Assembly (NCBI GenBank): GCA_045545095.1
Contig: JAZQAG010000031.1
Location: 27,401 to 91,400, forward strand
Length of the DNA: 64,000 bases
Source of the DNA: Phocaeicola_A sp045545095
GTDB lineage: Bacteria > Bacteroidota > Bacteroidia > Bacteroidales > Bacteroidaceae
Direction: 5' to 3'
Part shown: in pieces, positions 36,064 to 42,750 of the stretch
Numbering within the stretch: the first letter of the stretch is position 1
How the letters are laid out: each line of letters starts with the position of its first letter
Notes under the pieces: model-generated
The model's input: the letters and a program-made list of their open reading frames with translations, nothing else
The model's database searches: none
Told to the model about the DNA's origin: nothing
Position numbers and translations under genes: made by a program

Positions 36064-36446
36064 GCAGTGCTTGTATTGTTATTAGTTCTTAAAGAATTTA
36101 TTAGTCCACAGAGCATCTTGATGACTTCATTTAGCGCATGATTAGCTTCTTCGTATTGTTCAGAGTTTATGTATTGAAGTCTTGTCGAGATTATGAGAAA
36201 CGTTTCCAGTTCAGTTGCTGAACCTAAAGCTATGTGTAAAAACTGTATTAATTCGCTTTTGTTTTTCCGACCAGAACCTTCTGCAATATTGGCAGGAATG
36301 GAAGTTACACACCTTCTTATTTGATTGGTTAGAGCATATAACTCTTCTTTGGGATATTGTTTGGTTAAAGAGTAAATCAATATCACCAAATCCATGCTTT
36401 TTTGCCAAACTAATAAATCCTTATGTGTCTTAATATCTCCCACCAT
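36054..36446 (-). CDS. Four-helix-bundle protein (23S rRNA intervening-sequence/S23-type family)
   Basis: A 130-residue protein with the family signature: HKDLLVWQKSMDLVILIYSL (~7-26), YALTNQIRRCVTSIPANIAE (~37-56), ELIQFLHIALGSATELET (~65-82). The fold is that of proteins encoded in 23S rRNA intervening sequences and of the Avd accessory protein of diversity-generating retroelements; these are basic, oligomeric and can bind nucleic acid. No rRNA, reverse transcriptase or variable repeat is nearby. The gene is flanked by inverted TAGCTAC arms, one of which supplies its last two codons and stop. It separates prfA from pyrF. Function unknown. Confidence 0.85.
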   Translation of the reverse strand: MVGDIKTHKDLLVWQKSMDLVILIYSLTKQYPKEELYALTNQIRRCVTSIPANIAEGSGRKNKSELIQFLHIALGSATELETFLIISTRLQYINSEQYEEANHALNEVIKMLCGLINSLRTNNNTSTAHL

Positions 36447-36467
36447 TATTCGTTATTGTCTGCTTTT

Positions 36468-36515
36468 ACTTGTAGCCCATTACTCGTAGCTCGTAGCTCA
36501 TCACTCGTAGCTCAT
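36468..36515. repeat. Right TAGCTAC arm(s) between prfA and the four-helix-bundle gene
   Basis: Words acttgtagcccattactcg, tagctcgtagctcatcactc and gtagctcat run up to the prfA stop codon (36516). They are inverted relative to the arm at 36031-36063, giving terminal inverted repeats around a ~400-bp cassette. Confidence 0.87.
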
Positions 36516-37628
36516 CTACAATTCACTCTCCTTCATCCGTTCGGCATTCTCCGCCACGGTCAGCTGGTCGATGCAATCCTGGATGTCGCCATCCATGAAG
36601 GCGGCCAGATTGTAGATAGTGTAATTGATGCGGTGGTCGGTGATGCGTCCTTGCGGATAGTTGTAGGTACGGATCTTGGCCGAGCGGTCGCCCGTAGATA
36701 CCATCGTCTTGCGCTTGGCGGCAATGTCGTCGATGTACTTTTGGTGCTCCTTATCATATATAAAGGTACGCAGGCGCGAGAGGGCACGCTCCTTGTTCTT
36801 CGGTTGGTCGCGTGTTTCGGTGCATTCGATGAGGATTTCCTGCACCTCGCCCGTATTGGGGTTCCGCCAGTTGTAGCGCAAGCGTACACCCGACTCCACC
36901 TTGTTCACATTCTGTCCACCCGCACCGCTTGAGCGGAAAGTGTCCCACTTGATTTCCCCTTCATTGATTTCCACATCGAAGGCTTCCGCTTCGGGGAGTA
37001 CGGCCACGGATGCCGCCGAAGTGTGCACACGTCCCTGTGTCTCTGTAGCCGGCACACGTTGTACGCGGTGAACGCCCGATTCATATTTCAGTGTGCCATA
37101 TACCTTTTCGCCCGTCACCGAGCAGATAATTTCCTTATATCCACCGGCCGCTCCTTCGCTGGCACTTGATACCTCCATGCGCCAACCTTTTGTCTCGCAA
37201 TATTTGGCATACATGCGGAACAGGTCGCCGGCAAAGATGGCCGCTTCGTCTCCACCCGTACCGCCACGTATTTCCAAGATGGCATTGCGGTCGTCTTGCG
37301 GGTCGGCAGGTACAAGGAGCAATTTGATTTCTTCCTCCAGTTGGGGAATGCGGGCTTCGCAGAGGTTGGCCTCTTCGCGAGCCATCTCCTTCATCTCAGG
37401 GTCACTTTCGGTGAGGAGCAATTGCTTTGCCTCTTCGTAACCATTGAGTGCATCCACATACTCCTTCCTTACCCGCATGATTTCGCTCAAGTCCTTGTAC
37501 TCCTTGGTCAACTTCACGTAGCGTGCCTGGTCGGCAATCACGTTCGGATCGGTGATGAGGGTCGATACCTCCTCAAAACGTGCTATCAGCCCTTCGAGCT
37601 TTTCTAATATGGTGTTGTTGTCAGCCAT
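36516..37628 (-). CDS. prfA: Peptide chain release factor 1
   Basis: A 370-residue protein. The GGQ catalytic motif in FRSSGAGGQNVNKVESGVRL is near residue 238, and the codon-recognition region (RVPATETQGRVHTSAASVAV; PAT in place of the PxT motif) is near ~190. RF1 releases peptides at UAA and UAG. Repeat words start immediately after the stop codon. Two small membrane-protein genes precede it at 20-bp spacing. Confidence 0.95.
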   Translation of the reverse strand: MADNNTILEKLEGLIARFEEVSTLITDPNVIADQARYVKLTKEYKDLSEIMRVRKEYVDALNGYEEAKQLLLTESDPEMKEMAREEANLCEARIPQLEEEIKLLLVPADPQDDRNAILEIRGGTGGDEAAIFAGDLFRMYAKYCETKGWRMEVSSASEGAAGGYKEIICSVTGEKVYGTLKYESGVHRVQRVPATETQGRVHTSAASVAVLPEAEAFDVEINEGEIKWDTFRSSGAGGQNVNKVESGVRLRYNWRNPNTGEVQEILIECTETRDQPKNKERALSRLRTFIYDKEHQKYIDDIAAKRKTMVSTGDRSAKIRTYNYPQGRITDHRINYTIYNLAAFMDGDIQDCIDQLTVAENAERMKESEL

Positions 37629-37648
37629 GCTTTTTTATTCAACCAATC

Positions 37649-37918
37649 TTAGTCAATATATTGATATTCTATCCATGTTAATATGCCCGCCAAAACAAAT
37701 ACAAGCAAGAAGTACCATTTCCAAGTGCTCTTCGGTGCTCGTTTCTTTTCGTCGTGTTGGAAATAGTTGTTTCCAATGTATGCGGCAACCGTGCTGAAGA
37801 GCATTATGCAGAGGTTCTTGAGATAAAACCAGTCGTATATGAGGCCGATATAGATACCTATAGCCATGATGGCGAAGGCGATAGTTATGATTATGAAACC
37901 TTTTACATCTCTTCCCAT
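37649..37918 (-). CDS. Small membrane protein, unknown
   Basis: An 89-residue protein with three hydrophobic stretches: ~7-27 (GFIIITIAFAIMAIGIYIGL), ~32-48 and ~70-85. A conserved-looking polar patch NNYFQHDEKKRAPKSTWKW sits between the second and third. I do not recognise the family. It lies 20 bp before prfA and 20 bp after another small membrane gene, so it is probably cotranscribed. Coding potential is supported by spacing and by the membrane pattern. Confidence 0.6.
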   Translation of the reverse strand: MGRDVKGFIIITIAFAIMAIGIYIGLIYDWFYLKNLCIMLFSTVAAYIGNNYFQHDEKKRAPKSTWKWYFLLVFVLAGILTWIEYQYID

Positions 37919-37937
37919 AAGCAGGTTTTAGGTTGTC

Positions 37938-38144
37938 TTATTCTGCCAGTTTCCTTATCCATTTATATTTCAGCGTTATCATGTTATAGGTGATGTGTAC
38001 CCATCCTAAAAGAGCCAAGAGACTGATGACTCTACGGTACCTTCCGTTTGATTCCCATATGTCTAGTAGGAAATCCAACATCCCCAACAAACAAGACATG
38101 CTTATTAGAGCCGCTATGATAACAATAATCTTCTTTTTATTCAT
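37938..38144 (-). CDS. Small membrane protein, unknown
   Basis: A 68-residue protein from ATG 38144 (MNKKKIIVIIAALISMSC). The open frame extends to 38195 but into the spacer. There is one N-terminal hydrophobic helix (~5-26) and a second at ~40-58 (VISLLALLGWVHITYNMITL), with a basic C-terminus (KYKWIRKLAE). Not recognised. It is paired with the next small membrane gene, and the two could form one complex. It lies between purM and prfA. Confidence 0.5.
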   Translation of the reverse strand: MNKKKIIVIIAALISMSCLLGMLDFLLDIWESNGRYRRVISLLALLGWVHITYNMITLKYKWIRKLAE

Positions 38145-38192
38145 GCTCTTTCTCTTTCGCATTGGTGGAAGAATTGTGCGGCATAGACTGGT

Positions 38193-38212
38193 CACTCGTA
38201 ACTTGTAGCTAG
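38193..38212. repeat. Single TAGCTAC-type arm after purM
   Basis: CACTCGTAACTTGTAGCTAG lies 8 bp from the purM stop codon. It matches the right arms at 35177 and 36468; no partner left arm was found before prfA or the small membrane genes. Confidence 0.75.
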
Positions 38213-38219
38213 TCGCTAT

Positions 38220-39392
38220 TTAGTATTTGAACTCTCCGAATTCGCTCTTGATGGTCAGCTCTTTCTGTCCGTCGCTCTCCTCGATGCGTCCGATGATTTG
38301 TGCGTCGATGCCGAAACTCTTGCTGATGGCGATGACCTCTTCTGCATATTCGGGTGCAAGATATACCTCCAGACGGTGACCCATGTTGAACACCTTGTAC
38401 ATCTCCGCCCAATCGGTGTTGCTCTGCTCCTTGATGGTCTTGAAGAGAGGAGGCACGGGGAAGAGGTTATCCTTGATGACGCGGCAATTGTCTCCCACGA
38501 AGTGCAGCACCTTCGTTTGTGCACCTCCCGAGCAGTGTACCATACCGTGGATATTTTTTCTCAGGTTATCCAAAAGTTTTTTCACAACGGGGGCGTAAGT
38601 TCGCGTAGGTGAAAGCACCAGTTTGCCCGCATCAATGGGGCTGCCCTCTACGGCATCGGTCAACTTCAGTCCACCGCTATATACCAACTCCTCGGGTACG
38701 CCTGCGTCGTAACTTTCGGGATACTTCTCGGCCAGATACTTGGCAAATACATCATGGCGGGCGCTGGTCAGTCCGTTGCTTCCCATACCACCGTTGTACT
38801 CCTTCTCGTAGGTGGCCTGTCCGTAAGAGGCAAGACCCACAATCACGTCACCCGCCTGGATGTTCGCATTGTCAATCACGTCGCTACGCTTCATGCGACA
38901 AGTCACTGTGCTATCTACAATGATGGTGCGCACTAGGTCACCCACGTCGGCTGTCTCGCCACCCGTAGCATACACGCCTACACCCATTTCACGAAGTTCG
39001 GCCAGCAACTCGTCCGTGCCATTGATGATGGCGCTGATTACCTCACCCGGCACAAGCAGTTTGTTACGTCCGATGGTCGAGCTCACTAGGATGTTGTCCA
39101 CTGCACCTACGCAAAGCAGGTCGTCGATGTTCATGATGAGTGCATCCTGTGCAATGCCCTTCCACACACTCAGGTCGCCTGTCTCCTTCCAGTAGAGGTA
39201 AGCCAATGACGACTTGGTGCCTGCACCGTCGGCATGCATGATGTTGCAATACTCCGGGTCGCCGCCCAAGATGTCAGGGATGATTTTACAGAAAGCTTTC
39301 GGGTAGAGACCCTTATCAATGTTCTTGATGGCATTGTGCACATCTTCTTTCGAGGCCGATACGCCACGCATCATGTACCGTTGGTTACTCAT
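38220..39392 (-). CDS. purM: Phosphoribosylformylglycinamidine cyclo-ligase (AIR synthase, PurM-type)
   Basis: A 390-residue protein of the AIR-synthase ATP-binding fold. Motifs include GTKSSLAYLYWKETGD (~58-73), MNIDDLLCVGA (~88-98), ATGGETADVGDL (~141-152), VIVGLASYGQATYEKEYNGG (~184-203) and MVHCSGGAQTKVLHF (~285-300). It makes AIR from FGAM with ATP in purine synthesis. It is longer than E. coli PurM, as usual for Bacteroidetes. It heads the purM-prfA-pyrF group. Confidence 0.88.
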   Translation of the reverse strand: MSNQRYMMRGVSASKEDVHNAIKNIDKGLYPKAFCKIIPDILGGDPEYCNIMHADGAGTKSSLAYLYWKETGDLSVWKGIAQDALIMNIDDLLCVGAVDNILVSSTIGRNKLLVPGEVISAIINGTDELLAELREMGVGVYATGGETADVGDLVRTIIVDSTVTCRMKRSDVIDNANIQAGDVIVGLASYGQATYEKEYNGGMGSNGLTSARHDVFAKYLAEKYPESYDAGVPEELVYSGGLKLTDAVEGSPIDAGKLVLSPTRTYAPVVKKLLDNLRKNIHGMVHCSGGAQTKVLHFVGDNCRVIKDNLFPVPPLFKTIKEQSNTDWAEMYKVFNMGHRLEVYLAPEYAEEVIAISKSFGIDAQIIGRIEESDGQKELTIKSEFGEFKY

Positions 39393-39443
39393 GTCTTGAT
39401 GTATATTTAGTTTGTTTTATACCAGTTTACACACTATAGGGCG

Positions 39444-39451
39444 CAAAGTTA
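39444..39451 (-). promoter_or_regulatory. Putative -7 box (TAACTTTG) for purM
   Basis: Fits TAnnTTTG, about 50 bp before the purM start. The -33 region is A/T-rich without TTG. The rest of the 312-bp spacer 39393-39704 holds only the lemA terminator. Confidence 0.55.
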
Positions 39452-39631
39452 CTTATTTTTTTTCAGAAAAAAGGTTTGTTTCTCGAATTATGCTTTTCTT
39501 TGTGTGAGTTTATGTCGTTCGCGATGTTTTGGTATAATAGAGTGAAAGTTTTACTACCTCATAAGATTGTCTATATGTTTAAAATTTAGGAGGTAAAAGA
39601 ATTGTTGTCCTAAATGGCTAATAAAGAATAA

Positions 39632-39664
39632 ACAACGTTGAAAGTGCCATACTTTCAACGTTGT
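39632..39664 (-). terminator. Intrinsic terminator after lemA
   Basis: A perfect 14-bp stem (39632-39645 with 39651-39664) with a 5-nt loop. On the minus strand the next bases are TTTATTC. It closes the aroB-TPM-lemA transcript. Confidence 0.8.
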
Positions 39665-39704
39665 GCTTGTTGGGCTATATTGATACGAACTGAGCCTATA
39701 TACC

Positions 39705-40283
39705 TTAAAACTCCACCTTCGGAGCCTTCTCGCTTCCGGCTTCGGCCTCGAAGTAGGCGCGTTTGTCAAAGCCGAAGATGCTGGCAATGATGTTTTGTGG
39801 GAATTTGCGGATGTAGGTGTTGTAGTCGCCCACCACTTCGTTGAAGTTGCGACGCTCCACACTGATGCGGTTTTCTGTCCCTTCCAGTTGGGCTTGCAGT
39901 TCCTTGAAGTTCTCATTGGCCTTCAGGTCGGGATAAGCTTCGCTGATGGCCAGCAGTTTGCCCAGTGCGCTGGTCACTTGTCCCTGTGCGGCTTGGTACT
40001 CCTTCAGCTTTTCAGGCGTCAAGTCCTCGGCATTCACCGTCAGTTGGGTGGCCTTTGAGCGGGCTTCCATCACGGCTGTCAGGGTGCTTTGCTCATGCTG
40101 GGCGTATCCCTTTACGGTGTTCACAAGGTTCGGGATGAGGTCCGAACGGCGTTGATACTGGTTCTCTACATTACTCCAAGCCTTGTTTATGGCTTCTTCT
40201 TTCTCTGTCATGGTGTTGTAGCCACAACTGTTGAGGCTCACCAAGGCCACTAAGGCCACCAAAAGTTTGCTGATTGTCTTCAT
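39705..40283 (-). CDS. LemA family protein
   Basis: A 192-residue protein with an N-terminal signal ending SLNSCGYN (lipobox), then the LemA helical bundle: EEAINKAWSNVENQYQRRSD (~29-48), LIPNLVNTVKGYAQHE (~49-64), RNFNEVVGDYNTYIRKFPQN (~145-164). LemA proteins are membrane-attached and often encoded beside TPM-domain proteins, as here (56 bp apart). Biochemical activity is not established. Confidence 0.9.
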   Translation of the reverse strand: MKTISKLLVALVALVSLNSCGYNTMTEKEEAINKAWSNVENQYQRRSDLIPNLVNTVKGYAQHEQSTLTAVMEARSKATQLTVNAEDLTPEKLKEYQAAQGQVTSALGKLLAISEAYPDLKANENFKELQAQLEGTENRISVERRNFNEVVGDYNTYIRKFPQNIIASIFGFDKRAYFEAEAGSEKAPKVEF

Positions 40284-40284
40284 T

Positions 40285-40320
40285 TGATTTGTGATTTATG
40301 ATTTGTGATTTATGATTTTT
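40285..40320. repeat. 14-nt tandem repeat in the lemA upstream spacer
   Basis: gatttgtgatttat occurs twice exactly (40286-40299, 40300-40313) followed by a partial third. This is another low-complexity word family of intergenic spacers. Confidence 0.85.
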
Positions 40321-40339
40321 CGTTTTTCACTCTTCACTT

Positions 40340-41284
40340 CTAAAATCTTCCTCCGGCACCGCCTCCTCCAAAGGAACCTCCACCGAAGGAGCCTCCGAAA
40401 CTTCCGCCTCCGAAACCGCCGCCATGGAAGGTGCCTCCACGGCCATGTCCGAAGATGAAGGGGCCTCCGAGCGAACCGCCACCGCCAAAACCGGTGTAGT
40501 TGTCATCCTCTTCCTGTTCCTGCTTCACCACGGTGTGTCCGCAATATCGGCAGGTATATACCACTTCGTTGGTCTTTATCCCATTCTTGCGCGAAATAAG
40601 GCGCGAATTGCTTCGTTGCAATCCGCTCTTCTTGCAGTGTGGGCATTTCGATTGTTGTCGGCTGATGATGGCGCATAGTAGGAAGAATGCGGCAATCAGG
40701 ATGATGAACCCTGCCAGCATGATGACGAGTCCCTCTTCCTCTTGGTCGGTTTCCGAGGCTTTCCATCCGTCATAGTCGGTCAAGTAGGTGTTTACGGCTC
40801 GTATGCCCTCTATCATACCTTCGTTCCATTTTCCTTGCCGGAGTAGTGGAAACATGGTGCGCTCCTGTATGCGTTTGCAGATGGCGTCGGGCAGGTCTCC
40901 TTCGATGCCATATCCTGTGACGAATTGCACGCACCGTTCGCCACGCACCAGCAGGATGACAAGGCCGTTGTCGGCCTCCTTTTTGCCCACTCCGTTCTGT
41001 TTGCCCAGTTGATAGGCAAACTCGAAGCAGTCGCCACCTTCAATCTCCTCTACGGCGACGACCAACGTCTCGATGCCGGTCTTCTGTTCCAAGTTGTAGA
41101 GAATCTGGTCCATCGTGGAGACGGCTTCGTTGGAGAGAATTCCATCGGGGTTGCTGACATAGCGTGTGCGGTCTTGCAGATGCACCATGGGGATTTCGTC
41201 CACCGTATATTCCTTGGCCTGCAGGCTGTATGAACTGGCGATGAACGCTATGGTGATGATGAGGCTGATGAACCACTTTTTCAT
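40340..41284 (-). CDS. TPM-domain membrane protein with Gly-rich tail (YgcG-like)
   Basis: A 314-residue protein: signal peptide (~1-23), TPM_phosphatase-like domain (~35-165, YVSNPDGILSNEAVSTMDQI, DNGLVILLVRGERC, FVTGYGIEGDLPDA), one transmembrane helix (~187-208), then a zinc-ribbon-like CPHCKKSGLQ...CRYCGHT (~214-255). A Phe/Gly/Ser tail (GGGSFGGSFGGGSFGG) ends the protein. TPM proteins with LemA partners occur widely; roles in envelope or photosystem repair are reported for relatives. Here the role is inferred only from the pair. Confidence 0.85.
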   Translation of the reverse strand: MKKWFISLIITIAFIASSYSLQAKEYTVDEIPMVHLQDRTRYVSNPDGILSNEAVSTMDQILYNLEQKTGIETLVVAVEEIEGGDCFEFAYQLGKQNGVGKKEADNGLVILLVRGERCVQFVTGYGIEGDLPDAICKRIQERTMFPLLRQGKWNEGMIEGIRAVNTYLTDYDGWKASETDQEEEGLVIMLAGFIILIAAFFLLCAIISRQQSKCPHCKKSGLQRSNSRLISRKNGIKTNEVVYTCRYCGHTVVKQEQEEDDNYTGFGGGGSLGGPFIFGHGRGGTFHGGGFGGGSFGGSFGGGSFGGGGAGGRF

Positions 41285-41349
41285 AATCTGTATCTGTTAG
41301 GGGACATTGGGGATGTTTGTTTACAGGTTTGTTTGGGGAAGAGAGAAAG

Positions 41350-42408
41350 TTACCCCATCGTTTCGCGGTAGAAGTCCAGCATCTCCTCAATCTCTGCCCG
41401 TGTGGCACTCTGGTTGATGCGGATGTCACCGATTTCGCCCAATAGGGTGAAGTTGATGATGCCCGAAGTGTTCTTCTTGTCGTGAGTCATGAACTGGTAG
41501 AGGCGCTCGTAGTGGGTACAGTCAAACTGGAATATTCCGTATGTATCGCGGATAAACTGTACTGTCTGACGCATCTTGTCCTGTGGGAACCCAGTCTTGA
41601 TACATGACAGGTAGAGTTCGCACACCATACCCCAAGCCACAGCATAGCCGTGCAGGTGCGGGCGGTTCTCTTCAAGGGCCAGACTCTCGAAGGCATGTCC
41701 TACGGTATGACCCAGGTTCAATGCTTTGCGTATGCCATGTTCCAAGGGGTCTTGGGTGACAATCTCTTCCTTTATCCGGACGCTTTTGGCCACTAATTCT
41801 TGTAAAGCGGGATAATCCACCTGATTCAGGTCGAAGTTCAGCAGTTCGGCCCAATGGGCATTGGTGCTGATTAGTCCGTGCTTGAGCATCTCTGCATATC
41901 CAGACACAAGGTTCTGGTAATCGAGAGTACGTAGGAAGTCCGTGTCGATGAGTACTGAACGTGCGGGTGAAAATACTCCCACTTCGTTTTTCAGCCCGTT
42001 GAAGTTGATGCCCGTCTTTCCTCCGACTGATGCGTCCACCATGGCCAGTAGGGTAGTGGGTATGTTGATGTAGGCGATGCCCCGTTTGAAGGTAGAGGCG
42101 GCAAATCCTCCCAAGTCAGTCACCATGCCTCCTCCGACGTTCAGCATCAGGGAATGGCGTGTGCCACCTTGTTCGCTCAGACATGTCCATACATGAGCCA
42201 GGCTTTCCAGTGTCTTGTGGGTATCCGTGGAGCCAATGGTGATATATTCGGCTTGTTGCAAGTAAGGAATATCCTGAATGAGTGGTAGGCAAAGACGGGC
42301 GGTACACTCATCGGCCAATATAAAGAGCTTGTCGTATGGGATACTGTCTATAGCTTGTTTAAGACATTTGTCCAAGTTATCCGACAAAATGATTTCTTGT
42401 TTGTTCAT
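41350..42408 (-). CDS. aroB: 3-dehydroquinate synthase
   Basis: A 352-residue protein with the NAD-binding and active-site motifs LNVGGGMVTDLGGFAASTF (~89-107), IPTTLLAMVDASVGGKTGIN (~115-134), zinc ligands in LNLGHTVGHAFESL (~231-244), and HGYAVAWGM (~254-262). It converts DAHP to 3-dehydroquinate in the shikimate pathway. It is first of a minus-strand run with the TPM and LemA genes and has a perfect promoter 90 bp upstream. Confidence 0.95.
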   Translation of the reverse strand: MNKQEIILSDNLDKCLKQAIDSIPYDKLFILADECTARLCLPLIQDIPYLQQAEYITIGSTDTHKTLESLAHVWTCLSEQGGTRHSLMLNVGGGMVTDLGGFAASTFKRGIAYINIPTTLLAMVDASVGGKTGINFNGLKNEVGVFSPARSVLIDTDFLRTLDYQNLVSGYAEMLKHGLISTNAHWAELLNFDLNQVDYPALQELVAKSVRIKEEIVTQDPLEHGIRKALNLGHTVGHAFESLALEENRPHLHGYAVAWGMVCELYLSCIKTGFPQDKMRQTVQFIRDTYGIFQFDCTHYERLYQFMTHDKKNTSGIINFTLLGEIGDIRINQSATRAEIEEMLDFYRETMG

Positions 42409-42497
42409 AATGAAATACTCATTAGAGGTGGCTCTCCGAGGTGCTCACCATTGTTTGTTGATAGTGGAAAATTTTCAAGCCCACTTTATGGGTGGGG

Positions 42498-42528
42498 CAA
42501 AGGTACGAAGAATGGATAAAACAGACAA
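42498..42528 (-). promoter_or_regulatory. aroB promoter
   Basis: Minus strand TTG (42526-42528), N20, TACCTTTG (42498-42505). It predicts an ~80-nt leader before aroB. The remaining plus side of the 342-bp divergent spacer (42530-42750) shows no clear promoter; TACATTTC at about 42740 is the closest. Confidence 0.82.
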
Positions 42529-42750
42529 CGTGAAAAGGAAAAAACATTCTGAAAAATATTTCAATCTCGTTATTCTTTCCATATCGCTCAGGTTAATCGG
42601 CAAAAATGCTCGTTTAGTCGATTCTACGGGTGAGAAGCCAGGATTTGAGTTAAACCCTTTCGGACAAGAAAAGTCATAGGCCTGTATGTTTCTTTGAAGG
42701 GAAATATAGGAAAACTGACAATATATAATTTAAGGTAATTACATTTCAGA

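Noticed and set aside
36054..36446. Diversity-generating retroelement or rRNA intervening sequence around the four-helix-bundle gene
   Set aside because: No reverse transcriptase, template/variable repeat pair or rRNA gene is in the window; the flanks are prfA and pyrF.
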